From contig CAJXLA010000002.1 in NCBI GenBank assembly GCA_913055795.1, positions 21,420 to 85,419 on the forward strand: 64,000 nt of DNA, given 5' to 3'. The notes beneath the pieces were generated by a model that searched no databases, was not told the DNA's origin, and saw only the letters and a program-made list of their open reading frames with translations. Below, piece after piece: positions 51,193 to 62,100 of this stretch. The DNA comes from an uncultured Alcanivorax sp. GTDB taxonomy: Bacteria > Pseudomonadota > Gammaproteobacteria > Pseudomonadales > Alcanivoracaceae. Every line of letters begins with the position of its first letter. Position 1 is the stretch's first letter. The position numbers and the translations under genes are program-made.

Positions 51193-52203
51193 ATGCGCGA
51201 GCTGCCCGCACTTCGCCTGCCGAGCCGGCAAAGCAGCCTGAAGGGTGCCGAGCGTCGGGTGGGCGTGGAAATCGAATTCTCGGGCATCGGTTTTAACGAG
51301 CTGGTTGCCACGGTGGCCGACTACCTGGGCGGCGAGGCCCGGGAGAAGGCCTACTACGAGATGGCCATTGCCACGCCGGAAGGCGAGTATCTGGTGGAGC
51401 TGGACTCCGCGCCGGTGAAGGCGCTGGACGATTATTATCCCAGCCTGCCCGAGCCCCTGGCCCAGTTGCGTGACGGCGCCAAGGATCTTTTTGAGGCGGC
51501 GGCGGAACGGGTGGTGCCGCTGGAAGTGGTTACGCCGCCGTTGCCGCTGTCGCTGCTGTACAAGGTTAACGGGCTCTGTGATCACCTGCGCGCGCACGGC
51601 GCCCTGGGCAGTCGCCATGCGGCCTATTTTGCCTTCGGATGCCAGCTCAATCCGGAGTTGCCCGATTACGAGGCGGATACCCTGCTGGCCTATATGCGCG
51701 CCTTTGCCGGGCTCTACCCCTGGCTGCGCGAGCGCCAGCAACTGGATTTCAGCCGCAAGCTGACCACCTATATCAGCCCCTGGCCCCGGCCCTATGTGGA
51801 GCTGATCAGTGATCCGGACTACCAGCCGTCCCGGGAACAGCTGATCATCGACCATCTGGAGTACAACCCCACGCGCAACCGGGCCCTGGATCTGCTGCCG
51901 CTCTGGGCGCATCTGCGCCCGGACATCCTCTGGCAGTGCGTGGACGACAAGCGCATCAAGGCCCGGCCCACGCTGCACTACCGGCTGCCGGACTGTGACC
52001 TGGACAACCTGGACTGGAGTTTTGCTCATGTCTGGAATGACTGGGCCGCCGTGGAGGCGCTGGCATCGGACGAGACCCGGCTGGCGGAGTTCATGGTTGC
52101 CTTCCGGGGCAGCCTGAAACGGTCTCCGGAAAACCGCCGTCGTGACTGGGTGGAGGAGTGTGATCAATGGGTACACCAGGCACTCGCCCGCTCGTCGGCC
52201 TGA
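51193..52203 (+). CDS. Putative amidoligase (GCS/COOH-NH2 ligase-like)
   Basis: RRVGVEIEFSGIGFNELVATVADYLGGE; YLVELDSAPVKAL; EVVTPPLPLS; HAAYFAFGCQLNPE. Confidence 0.85.
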   Translation: MRELPALRLPSRQSSLKGAERRVGVEIEFSGIGFNELVATVADYLGGEAREKAYYEMAIATPEGEYLVELDSAPVKALDDYYPSLPEPLAQLRDGAKDLFEAAAERVVPLEVVTPPLPLSLLYKVNGLCDHLRAHGALGSRHAAYFAFGCQLNPELPDYEADTLLAYMRAFAGLYPWLRERQQLDFSRKLTTYISPWPRPYVELISDPDYQPSREQLIIDHLEYNPTRNRALDLLPLWAHLRPDILWQCVDDKRIKARPTLHYRLPDCDLDNLDWSFAHVWNDWAAVEALASDETRLAEFMVAFRGSLKRSPENRRRDWVEECDQWVHQALARSSA

Positions 52204-52895
52204 GTTTTCGGCACCCGGGCCGTCCGGACGCGCTGCTCGCACGGCTCGCGCTGACCCGGAACGGCGCTCGGGTGCGGATGCTGCGCCCGGGCAGTCCCGT
52301 GCCCTGGGAGGCGCTCAACGCCCTGGTGATCGGTGGCGGTCATCACATTCACCCGGGTTGTTTCGGCCAGGACCCTGCGGTGCGCGCAGGCTATCGTCCT
52401 CACCGTGATCGGCTGGAACTGGAGCTGCTGGATTTCGCACGCCGGCGCGCCCTGCCGGTGCTGGGGATCTGTCGGGGCGCGCAGGTGCTGAACGTCAGCC
52501 GGGGCGGAGTGCTGGTTCAGGATATCGTGCCCCTGCGCGAGTTCACTCAACCCGGCCGGCTGCTGTTGCCGCTCCAGTCCGCGCGCGTGCAGCCCGGCTC
52601 GCGGCTGGCACGGTTGCTCACCCGGACTCGGCTGGGCATCAACCGCATTCACAGCCAGGCCATGGAAAGCCTGGGTGCCGGCCTCAGGCCCGTGGCCTGG
52701 GACGCCGACGGCTTTATTCAGGCCATCGAAAGCACCGATGGCAGCTGGCAGCTCGGGGTGCAATGGCACCCGGAATATCTGCTCTATCACCCGCTGCACC
52801 GGCGGCTGTTCGCCGGGCTGGTGCGCGCCGCCCGGCGCTGGCGCAACCGGCAGGGCAAGACCACGGCGACGCCGGGCGCGCATGAAGACGGCTAG
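52167..52895 (+). CDS. Class-I glutamine amidotransferase / gamma-glutamyl hydrolase-like (C26)
   Basis: NALVIGGGHHIHPGCFGQ; ALPVLGICRGAQVLNVSRGG (nucleophile Cys); GVQWHPEYL; overlaps amidoligase by 37 bp. Confidence 0.88.
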   Translation: MGTPGTRPLVGLSFRHPGRPDALLARLALTRNGARVRMLRPGSPVPWEALNALVIGGGHHIHPGCFGQDPAVRAGYRPHRDRLELELLDFARRRALPVLGICRGAQVLNVSRGGVLVQDIVPLREFTQPGRLLLPLQSARVQPGSRLARLLTRTRLGINRIHSQAMESLGAGLRPVAWDADGFIQAIESTDGSWQLGVQWHPEYLLYHPLHRRLFAGLVRAARRWRNRQGKTTATPGAHEDG

Positions 52896-52931
52896 CTGTG
52901 CAATCTCATCAGTTTTTCAACGGCCTGCTAG
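52892..52931. repeat. Minimal or half copy of the element between convergent genes
   Basis: CTAGCTGTGCAATCTCATCAGTTTTTCAACGGCCTGCTAG; each CTAG supplies the TAG stop of the flanking gene. Confidence 0.7.
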
Positions 52932-53353
52932 AGCAGTGTCTGTTCGCCCAGCCACAGAATCGCCGCGTAGCGCGCGCCCTTGCCCGTGCCCACCAGCAGG
53001 GTGAACAGCCAGAAGGGCACGCGCATAATGCCGCCCACAAAGGTCAGCGCGTCGCCGCCCACCGGCATCCAGGCGAGCAGCAACGACCAGGTGCCGTATC
53101 GGCGGAAGCGCTCCTGGGCCTTGTGCAGCGTGGCCGGTTTGACGGGAAACCAGCGCCGGTCCTGGTAATGCAGCAGATAGAGCCCGATGAGCCAGTTCAC
53201 ATGAGCCCCCAGCGTGTTGCCCAGCGTTGCTGCCGCCCACAAACCCCAGGGCGAAAACCCCTGATGCATGTAGGCGAGCAACACCGCCTCGGAATAAAAG
53301 GGCAGAATGGTGGCGGCGCCCAAGGCGGAAGCGAACAGGATCAGGTAGGCCAT
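52928..53353 (-). CDS. YqaA/DedA-like small membrane protein
   Basis: ATILPFYSEAVLLAYMHQGFSPWGLWAAATLGNTLGAHVNWLIG; WMPVGGDALTFVGGIMRVPFW. Confidence 0.85.
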   Translation of the reverse strand: MAYLILFASALGAATILPFYSEAVLLAYMHQGFSPWGLWAAATLGNTLGAHVNWLIGLYLLHYQDRRWFPVKPATLHKAQERFRRYGTWSLLLAWMPVGGDALTFVGGIMRVPFWLFTLLVGTGKGARYAAILWLGEQTLL

Positions 53354-53435
53354 GGCGCGTCACTCTACCCGGGCGCGCGTGCAGGGCAAAACGGCTCAGG
53401 CTCGTGCGCGCCCCGGGTAGCTCAGCGCAAGGGGA

Positions 53436-54098
53436 ATGGTTATGCAGGTATTGATCGCGGGTGCGAACGGCAAGATCGGGCGTCACCTGCTCAACTATAT
53501 GGCGGACAGCGAACACCAGGCGCGGGCGCTGATCCGCGATGCCGATCAGGCGCCGGAACTGCTGGAACGGGGCGCCTTTGAAACCGTGGTGGGCGATCTG
53601 GAAAGGGATTGCTCCCGGGCTTTGCAGGGCTGCGACGCCGTCATCTTTACCGCCGGTTCCGGCCCCCATACCGGCCCGGACAAGACGGAGGCCGTGGACC
53701 GCGACGGCGCCATTGGTCTGATCGACGCCGCCGAGGCCGCCGGCGTGCGGCGTTTTATCATGGTCAGCTCCATGCGCGCGGACCAGCCCGAAACCGGCCC
53801 CGAGCACATGCAGCACTATTTCCACGCCAAGCAGCAGGCGGATAACCACCTGCGCGCCGGCACTCTGGACTACACCATTGTGCGCCCGGGCAAGTTGACC
53901 GAAGGACCGGGCATGGGCCGGATCGAGGTGGCGGAACGGCTGGATCATTTCGGCGAGATTCCGCGCGAGGATGTGGCCCGGGCGTTGCTGGAGACCCTGA
54001 CCGCCGAGCACACGATTCGCCACGCCTATGATCTGCTCAGCGGTGACGACAACATCAGCAGGGCCATTGCGGGGCTGAGCTTTACCGGTGACGCCTAG
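53436..54098 (+). CDS. NAD(P)-binding SDR-like oxidoreductase (atypical, YwnB-like)
   Basis: VLIAGANGKIGRHLLNYMADSEHQARALIRD; DYTIVRPGKLTEGPG; stop TAG within repeat CTAG. Confidence 0.88.
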   Translation: MVMQVLIAGANGKIGRHLLNYMADSEHQARALIRDADQAPELLERGAFETVVGDLERDCSRALQGCDAVIFTAGSGPHTGPDKTEAVDRDGAIGLIDAAEAAGVRRFIMVSSMRADQPETGPEHMQHYFHAKQQADNHLRAGTLDYTIVRPGKLTEGPGMGRIEVAERLDHFGEIPREDVARALLETLTAEHTIRHAYDLLSGDDNISRAIAGLSFTGDA

Positions 54099-54254
54099 CA
54101 GGCTGTTGAAGAACCCCTTGCGCATTCAGCGTGGCCTGAAGCGCCCATCGTTGCCATTTTTCGACGGGGCGGGCCCCGCCTTCAAAATGGCGCCTCGATT
54201 GCGAACCAGACTGAAAGCCTGAGTACGCAACGGGTTTTTCAACAGCGCTGCTAG
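54095..54254. repeat. Full copy (160 bp) of the CTAGCAGGCTGTTGA element
   Basis: CTAGCAGGCTGTTGAAGAACCCCTTGCGCA ... TGCGCTGCTAG-type ends (ACGCAACGGGTTTTTCAACAGCGCTGCTAG); centre GGGGCGGGCCCCGCC. Confidence 0.95.
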
Positions 54255-54301
54255 CGCAAGATCGGGGATCCTGGACCCGGCCCGGGTTATGAGGTCATCA
54301 A

Positions 54302-54976
54302 TCAGAGCGCCGAGTTGCGTCCCTCGGCGGTCAGATCCTGCGCTGTTTCGCTTTTCTTCACCTCGCGCGGATCGGGACTGGTGCCCCAGAATCGGTCCAT
54401 GAAACGGTTGCTTACACCGAACCAGTAGCCCTCGTTGAGGAAATGATGCTTGAGGTGATCGGCGAAGGTCCGGCGCATGGGACCCCAGTCGGGACGCCAG
54501 CGCGAATGCACGGCATAGTGCATCCACTCATAGGTCGTCAGCGCGGTCCAGAACCCGGCCATGAACCAGAGTCCGTCCGCGAAGACGCCGAAACCGGCCG
54601 CGACACCCAGCACGATGGCGATGGACGGCAGCGACACCCATTCCGGCAGAAACAGCAGCTCCGGGTCCGTGGGGCGTTCGTGGTGCGCATGGTGCAGCCG
54701 GCGCATGAGTTTCTGCAGCGCCGGATGCCGCGGCTGCCAGTGCAGGATATAGCGGTGGATGGGGATCTCGATGAGATACCAGAGCACAAAACCCGCGAGC
54801 GCGACCAGCGGCACGCCCGCATGCCGGCTGCCACCCAGCACGGCCGCCAGCCAGAGACCGGCCAGGGCAGCCACGGTGACCCGCGCTTCCGGGCAACGCA
54901 GAAAGCCGCGCGTGGCCTCGCCGAAGCTGCGCGCGCGGGGGATGCGCTTTTGATCCGTGACCGAAGAGTCGAGCAT
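54302..54976 (-). CDS. Sterol desaturase/fatty acid hydroxylase family protein
   Basis: Histidine motifs HRYILHW, HHAHHERP, HYAVHS, HLKHHF. Confidence 0.9.
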   Translation of the reverse strand: MLDSSVTDQKRIPRARSFGEATRGFLRCPEARVTVAALAGLWLAAVLGGSRHAGVPLVALAGFVLWYLIEIPIHRYILHWQPRHPALQKLMRRLHHAHHERPTDPELLFLPEWVSLPSIAIVLGVAAGFGVFADGLWFMAGFWTALTTYEWMHYAVHSRWRPDWGPMRRTFADHLKHHFLNEGYWFGVSNRFMDRFWGTSPDPREVKKSETAQDLTAEGRNSAL

Positions 54977-55192
54977 GCATTCATTATGCCGGATTGCGGG
55001 CCGGATTCAAACGACCGTTCGGCACTGAATCGGGTGCGCAGGCGGTTGCGCAACCCCGGCCCGGGCGGGGCACCATTGAGCGCGCGCAGCAAGCCGTTGG
55101 CGGGCTGCCCGGGCGGACACGCTTTGACAGCTTCGCGCTTTTACTTGACCTTGACGGTCGGGTAAACCGGATATCGCAGCGGAGACCACGGA

Positions 55193-57313
55193 ATGACACG
55201 TCTTTTGCCCTTGTTGTTGCTGGTGTTGCTGGGCGCTTGTGATAACACCCCGGAACCCGATGACCGGCCCAGGGCACGCGATTTCAGCAACTATACGGAC
55301 AAGGGGGATCTGGCCGACATTCGCGAGCGCGGGTATCTGCGTCTGCTCGCGCCGCGCTCGGATCTGGACGGCCGGTTGCCGCGCGAGGGCGTGCCCATGG
55401 AGGCCTACCGTGAAGAGGCCGAGGATTTCGCCCGGTCGGAAGGGCTGACACCGGTCTGGGTCTATGTCGATAACTTCGATGTGCTACTGGCGGAACTGCG
55501 CGCCGGGCGTGGTGATCTGGTGGTAACCAATCTCACCCAGACCCGCTCGCGGGATCAGATCGTGGATTTCAGTCTGCCCGTGGCCATGGTGGATGAAGTT
55601 CTGGTGCTGCCCGCGGACTCCGGGCTGGAGTCCCTGGACGATGCCAGTGATCTCACCATTGCCGCGCCCCGGGGTACGTCCTATCTGGAGACGGCCCACG
55701 AAGTCTCTCTGGAGCGCCCGGAGATCACGGTGCGCAGGCTGGAAGGGGGTGTCAGTGACCGGCAGATGGTCCGCGGCGTGGCCACGGGGCGCCATGACGC
55801 GGCCATTATCGATTCCAACATGGTGCCTGTGCTTGTGGACGACAACCGCCGGGTACGGCGGGGCCCCGTGCTCAATGACAACCGCGCCATTGCCTGGGCC
55901 AGCCGGCCGCAGAATCCGGATCTGCGACGCCGCCTCAATGAATACCTGATCAGCCACCGCGTGCTGGCCTCACGCTCGGAAACGCAAAAGCGGGACTGGT
56001 CGGCCATCAAGGAATCGGGCGAACTGCGTGTGATTACCTCGAACAACCCGGCGAGCTACTTTGTCTGGCGCGGTGATCTCATGGGCTTCGATTACGAGCT
56101 CATGGAACGCTTCGCCGAGCGCCATGATCTGCAATTGAGCCTGGTGGTGCGCAGCACGCCTTCAGCCATGTTCGAGGCCCTCAAGAAGGGGCGTGGCGAT
56201 GTCATCGCCGCCTCGTTGACCAACACCGAGGATCGGCGCCAGCGCGGCATCCGCTTTAGTCGGCGCTACCTGGAAGTGACGGAACAGCTGGTGGGGCCGG
56301 CAAAAATGGACGGTATCGATGAAGAGGCCGATCTCGACGGCCGTACCGTGGTGGTCAATCCGGAGACCAGTTATTACGACACCCTGCAGAAGATTCAGGC
56401 GCAGAAAGACATTGAACTGACGATTCGGAAGGCGCCCGAGCAAACCACCGAACGGTTGATTGCCGGGGTCGACGACGGGCGCTATCCGCTGACGGTGGCG
56501 GACAGCCACCTGGCCGGGCTGGAATCGTCCTGGCGCTCGGGCGTGAAGGTGCTGACGGATCTGTCGGATACGCGCGATATCGCCTGGGCGTTGCGCAAGG
56601 CTCAATCCGAACTCAAAAAACAGTTGAATGCGTACATTGGCGACGAATACCGCGGCACCTTCTACAACATTACCTACAAGAAGTACTTCAAGCAGACCAA
56701 GTCCATCCGCCGGCACCGCGAACACCGGGTCGAACCGGGCGAGGCCATTTCGCCCTTTGATCATCTGGTCAAGAAATACGCGGATGAACACGGCTATGAC
56801 TGGCGCATTATTACCGCCCAGATGTTCCAGGAAAGCCGCTTCAATCCGGAAGCACGTTCCTTCGCCGGCGCACGGGGGCTGATGCAGCTCATGCCGCGTA
56901 CCGCGCGGGAGTTGGGCTATAGCAATCTTGGCGATCCGGAAGTGTCCATTGCCGCGGGCGTAGAGTATCTGGACTGGCTCTGGGACCGTTTTCCCGGTGA
57001 TTTGCCGCTGGAGGAACGCATCTACTTCACGCTGGCGTCCTACAACGCCGGTTATAACCATGTCCGCGACGCGCGACGCCTGGCGCAGCAGCAGGGGCTG
57101 GATCCGGACCAATGGTTCGCCCATGTGGAGAAGGCCATGCTGCTGCTGCAGAAGCCGCAATATTTCCGCGATGCCCGCTTTGGCTATGTGCGCGGTCGTG
57201 AACCGGTGCAGTACGTGCGTGAGATCCGCAACCGCTACATCGCCTATCTTGAGGTCACCGAACGCAAGAAGCTCGGCAAGAAGGCCCCGGCCCCGGACAA
57301 GCTGGTAGACTAG
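55193..57313 (+). CDS. MltF-like lytic transglycosylase with two solute-binding domains
   Basis: Lipobox LLGAC; two SBP_bac_3-like repeats (RERGYLRLLAPRSD... and KESGELRVITSNNPAS...); SLT domain AQMFQESRFNPEARSFAGARGLMQLMPRTA. Confidence 0.88.
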   Translation: MTRLLPLLLLVLLGACDNTPEPDDRPRARDFSNYTDKGDLADIRERGYLRLLAPRSDLDGRLPREGVPMEAYREEAEDFARSEGLTPVWVYVDNFDVLLAELRAGRGDLVVTNLTQTRSRDQIVDFSLPVAMVDEVLVLPADSGLESLDDASDLTIAAPRGTSYLETAHEVSLERPEITVRRLEGGVSDRQMVRGVATGRHDAAIIDSNMVPVLVDDNRRVRRGPVLNDNRAIAWASRPQNPDLRRRLNEYLISHRVLASRSETQKRDWSAIKESGELRVITSNNPASYFVWRGDLMGFDYELMERFAERHDLQLSLVVRSTPSAMFEALKKGRGDVIAASLTNTEDRRQRGIRFSRRYLEVTEQLVGPAKMDGIDEEADLDGRTVVVNPETSYYDTLQKIQAQKDIELTIRKAPEQTTERLIAGVDDGRYPLTVADSHLAGLESSWRSGVKVLTDLSDTRDIAWALRKAQSELKKQLNAYIGDEYRGTFYNITYKKYFKQTKSIRRHREHRVEPGEAISPFDHLVKKYADEHGYDWRIITAQMFQESRFNPEARSFAGARGLMQLMPRTARELGYSNLGDPEVSIAAGVEYLDWLWDRFPGDLPLEERIYFTLASYNAGYNHVRDARRLAQQQGLDPDQWFAHVEKAMLLLQKPQYFRDARFGYVRGREPVQYVREIRNRYIAYLEVTERKKLGKKAPAPDKLVD

Positions 57314-57372
57314 TGCGCCCGAACCGCGGCGGTGAGTGGCCGCCGCGATCTCCCAATGGCGCAGGAGCATCC

Positions 57373-59184
57373 GTGATCAGGTATCGAATCGAGCCCGTAC
57401 GGCCCGAGGCCCATCTCTATCGTGTCACCCTGACCGTGGCCGAGCCCGTGCCCGAGGGGCAGGCCTTCAGCCTGCCTGCCTGGATTCCCGGCAGCTACAT
57501 GATCCGCGACTTCGCCCGGCATGTGGCGGCATTCCATGCCTGGCAGGGCGAGCAGGAACTGGCCTGGCGCAAGCTGGACAAGCAGACTTGGCAGCTGGAT
57601 CCGGCCGAGGGGCCCGTCACGGTCGTCTATGAGGTCTATGCCTGGGATCTGTCCGTGCGCGGCGCCCATCTCGATACGCGCCACGGTTCCTTCAACGGCC
57701 CCTGTGTTTTCATGGCGGCTGTGGGGCACGAGGACCAGCCCTGTGAGGTCGAGATCCGGCCGCCCGAGGGTAGCGCGTACACCGGCTGGCAACTGGCCAC
57801 GGGCATGCCACGCGTGTCCGGCCAGGCCTTCGGCTTTGGCACCTTCCGGGCGGACAATCACGACGCGCTCATGGATTATCCGGTGGAAATGGGGCCCTTC
57901 GACCACGCCGAATTCACCGCCCGGGGCGTGCCCCATCAGGTGGTGATCAACGGCCGCCACCAGGCCGACCTGGCGCGCCTGTGCCGGGATCTGGTCCCCA
58001 TCTGCGAGCATCATATCGACCTCTTTGGCGAGCCCGCGCCCATGGACAACTACGTCTTCATTATCCGGGCCACGGATACGGTCTATGGGGGGCTGGAACA
58101 CCGCAACTCCACCAGCCTCATGGTCCCGCGCAAGGAGTTGCCCCGGCGCACGGACCCGCCCGGCGAAGTGAGCAAGGGCTACCGCAATTTCCTGGGGCTG
58201 TGCAGTCACGAGTATTTCCATACCTGGAACGTGAAACGCATCAAGCCCGAAGCCTTCACACCCTTCGATCTCTCGCGGGAAGTGCATACCGAACTGCTCT
58301 GGGCCTTCGAGGGCATTACCAGCTATTACGACGAGCTGGCGCTGGTGCGCACGGACCGCATTACGGTGAACAGCTATCTGGAACTGCTGGGCGCGCTGAT
58401 TACGCGCGTGCATCGTGGCCGGGGCCGGTTCCGTCAGACGGTGACCGAATCCAGCTTTGATGCCTGGACGCGTTTCTACAAGCAGGACGAAAACGCCCCC
58501 AATGCCATTGTCAGCTACTACGCCAAGGGCGCGCTGGTGGCGCTGGCGCTGGATCTCGTGATCCGGGACCGCACGGACGAGGTCAAATCCCTGGAAGACC
58601 TCATGCGTATGCTGTGGCAACGCCATGGGCAGACGGGCGAGGGCGTACCGGAGCAGGGCATTCAGCCGCTGGCGGAAGAACTGGTGGGCGAATCGCTGGC
58701 CGAGTTCTTCAACCATGCGCTTTACAGCACCGAGGATCTGCCGCTGCAGGAACTGCTGGCGCCGCGCGGTATCGAGCTGAACTGGCGGCCCGCCGATCAC
58801 CACGCGGATATGGGCGGCGACGTGGGCAAGCCCGAGCGGCCCGCGCCCCATCTGGGCGTGCGGCTGGCGGACGATGCCCTGGGTGCGCGCATTGCCGTGT
58901 GTTACGAGCAGGGCGCGGCCATGGAAGCCGGCTTGTCCGCCGGCGATATCATCATCGCCGTGGATCATCTCAAGGTGAATCAGGCCAACCTGGATGATGT
59001 CCTGTCCGGCTTTCATCCGGGCGAGCAGGTCGAGCTCCATGCCTTCCGCCGGGACGAGCTCATGCGCTTCACCGTCACCTTGTCCGAGGACGAGACCACC
59101 ACGGCCTGGCTGCGCATCGCGCCCAATGGCCTCACCGACAAGGGCCGGCGCTGGCTGCATCGGGAGGATGCAAAAGCTTCATGA
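57373..59184 (+). CDS. M61 family glycyl aminopeptidase-like protease with PDZ domain
   Basis: GLCSHEYFHTWNVKRIKPEAF (HExxH); WAFEGITSYYDEL; C-terminal PDZ region GVRLADDALGARIAVCYEQGAAMEAGLSAGDIIIAVDH; GTG start. Confidence 0.9.
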   Translation: MIRYRIEPVRPEAHLYRVTLTVAEPVPEGQAFSLPAWIPGSYMIRDFARHVAAFHAWQGEQELAWRKLDKQTWQLDPAEGPVTVVYEVYAWDLSVRGAHLDTRHGSFNGPCVFMAAVGHEDQPCEVEIRPPEGSAYTGWQLATGMPRVSGQAFGFGTFRADNHDALMDYPVEMGPFDHAEFTARGVPHQVVINGRHQADLARLCRDLVPICEHHIDLFGEPAPMDNYVFIIRATDTVYGGLEHRNSTSLMVPRKELPRRTDPPGEVSKGYRNFLGLCSHEYFHTWNVKRIKPEAFTPFDLSREVHTELLWAFEGITSYYDELALVRTDRITVNSYLELLGALITRVHRGRGRFRQTVTESSFDAWTRFYKQDENAPNAIVSYYAKGALVALALDLVIRDRTDEVKSLEDLMRMLWQRHGQTGEGVPEQGIQPLAEELVGESLAEFFNHALYSTEDLPLQELLAPRGIELNWRPADHHADMGGDVGKPERPAPHLGVRLADDALGARIAVCYEQGAAMEAGLSAGDIIIAVDHLKVNQANLDDVLSGFHPGEQVELHAFRRDELMRFTVTLSEDETTTAWLRIAPNGLTDKGRRWLHREDAKAS

Positions 59185-62100
59185 GCGAGCCGGCCGAGCC
59201 GACATCCCTGGAGGCGCTACGCGCACGCCTGGATGCGTGCATGGCCTCGGATCGTCACGCGCTGCGTCGGCGCATCCAGGGCCTGGAAAAGCGCTACAGC
59301 GACAAGGGCTTGCGGGCCGTGGCGCAGGATCTGGAAGCCTCCATCGCCCGCCGTGAACGCCGCGAACAGATCCAGCCGGTGCTGGAATGGCCGGAGCTGC
59401 CCGTTGTCGACCATCTGGAGGAACTGCGCCGGGTGGTGAACGAAAACCAGATCGTGATCGTTGCCGGCGAAACCGGCTCCGGCAAGACCACCCAGCTGCC
59501 CAAGCTCTGTCTGGAACTGGGCCGCGGCCGCGCCGCGCGCATCGGCCATACCCAGCCGCGCCGGCTGGCGGCGCGTTCGGTGGCGCAACGCCTGGCCGAG
59601 GAAGTGCACACGCCGCTGGGCGATCAGGTGGGCTTCAAGGTGCGCTTTCAGGACCAGGTGAGCGAAGACAGCCTGGTCAAGATCATGACCGACGGCATGC
59701 TGCTCACCGAAATGCAGGGCGATCGTTTCCTGAATCAGTACGACACCCTGATCATCGATGAAGCCCATGAACGCAGCCTGAACATCGATTTTCTGCTGGG
59801 CTATCTGAAAAAACTGCTGCCCCGACGCCCGGATCTGAAAGTTATCATTACCTCGGCCACCATCGACGAGGAACGCTTTGCGCAACACTTCGGTGACGCA
59901 CCTGTGGTGCGCGTGTCCGGCCGCACCCATCCGGTGGAAGTCGAGTATCGCCCGCCGGCGGACGACGGCGACGCCGATCTCGCACGCCAGATCGAAAACG
60001 TACTCCTCGAAATCGAGGCGCTGGAACGCGAGGAAGGCCGTCCCCGTGCCCGGGATGTGCTGGTTTTTCTCACCGGCGAGCGCGACATTCGCGAGGTGCA
60101 CCACCACCTAAAGAAATGCGGTTTCCCCGACACCGAATTCCTGCCGCTTTATGCGCGGCTGAGCCGCAGTGAGCAGAACCGCGTGTTTCAGTCCCATCGG
60201 GGCCGGCGGGTGGTGCTGTCCACCAATGTCGCCGAAACCTCGCTGACCGTGCCCGGTATCCGCTATGTCATCGACGCGGGCAAGGCGCGTATCAGCCGCT
60301 ACAGCGTGCACTCCAAGGTGCAGCGGCTGCCCGAAGAGCCCATTTCCAGAGCCAGCGCCGATCAGCGCGCGGGCCGGTGCGGACGCATCATGCCCGGCAT
60401 CTGTTATCGCCTCTACTCGGAAGAGGATTACCACTCGCGGCCGGAATACACCGACCCGGAAATCCGGCGTACCAATCTGGCGTCCGTAATTCTTTCCATG
60501 GCCGATCTCCAGCTGGGCCGTGTGGAGGATTTCCCCTTTATCGATCCGCCCGACGGCCGGCTGATCCGGGATGGCTATCGGCTGCTGGAAGAGCTGGGCG
60601 CCATGGGCGACAAGCGCAAGGTAACGAAACTCGGCCGGCGCCTGGCGAAACTGCCCGTGGACCCGAAGCTGGGGCGCATGCTGCTGGCCGCCTCGGACAA
60701 GGGCGTACTGGAGCCGGCGCTCGTGGTGGTCTCCGCGCTGTCCGTGCAGGACCCGCGCGAGCGTCCGCCGGAGAAACAGCAACAGGCGGATCAGGCCCAT
60801 CAGCCCTTCACCGACAAGGATTCCGACTTCGCCTTCTTTCTGAACCTCTGGGCCTGGGCCGAGGAACAGCGTCAGCAACTGTCGCGCAATCAGCTCGAAA
60901 AAGCCTTCAAACGCAATTTCCTGTCGCCGCTGCGCATGCGCGAGTGGCGCGATACCCATCGTCAGCTGCGCTTGCTGTGCAAGGATCTGAAACTGAATCC
61001 GGGTGGCACCGGCGATTACGAAAAACTGCATCGTGCGTTGCTGACCGGATTGCTGGGGCAGGTGGTGCGCAAGACCGATGACGGTGACTGGCTGTCCACG
61101 CGCAACCGCAAGCCCGTGATCTGGCCCGGCTCGGCCGTGGTGAAGACCAAACAGAAATGGTTGATGGCGGCCGAGCTGGTGGAAACCTCGCGGTTGTTCG
61201 CGCGCACCGTGGCCGTGATCAAACCGGAATGGGTGGAGGCCGAGGGCGCGCATCTGCTCAAGCGCCAGTATTACGAGCCGCACTGGTCGAAAAAACGCGG
61301 CTGTGTCCTGGCCAAGGAGGAAGTCAGCCTCTTCGGTCTGGTGGTGGCTGCCGGGCGGCGCGTGCATTACGGGCCGGTGGACCCGGAGCTTGCTCGCGAG
61401 ATCATGATCCGGGAAGGCCTGGTGGCCGGCGAAGTGCGCGACAAGCCGGCCTTTCTGGAACACAACGAACAAAAGATCCGTGAACTGGAGGACTACGAAC
61501 ACAAGCTGCGCCGCCGCGATATCCTGGCGGGCGAAGAAGAGCAGGTCGCCTTCTACAGCGAGCATCTGCCCGAAGGTCTCTACACGCTCACGGGCCTGCT
61601 GGACTGGTACCGCAACAAGGCCACGCAAGCGGAACGCGAAGCGCTGGAGATGAGCGAGGATTTCCTGCTGGCGCGCACGCCCGATCTGGACGAAGACGCC
61701 TATCCGGATACGCTCACCCTGGACGGACTTACCCTGCCGGTGGAATACCATTTCGACCCGCAAGCGGGCCGGGACGGCGCCACCTTGCGTGTCCCCGTGG
61801 AAGTGCTCAATCAGGTGCCCGAACCGGCGCTGGCATGGCTGGTGCCCGGGCTGCTGCGCGAGAAACTGGAGACCCTGCTGCGCGGTCTGCCCAAGGCCCG
61901 GCGGCGTCACTTCGTGCCCGTGCCCGATTTTGTCCAGGCCCTGATGGAAACCCTGACGCCGGGTGCCGAGTCCCTGCTGCCCGCGCTCACCCGCGAGCTG
62001 CAGCGCATGACGGGCGTGCGCGTGGAACAGGAAGAATGGCCCGTGGATGAGTTGCCCGCCCATCTGCGCTTCCATGTGCGCGTGGTGGACGGCGACGAGA

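Noticed and set aside
57310-59160. 616-aa minus-strand ORF
   Set aside because: Antisense shadow of the M61 peptidase gene.
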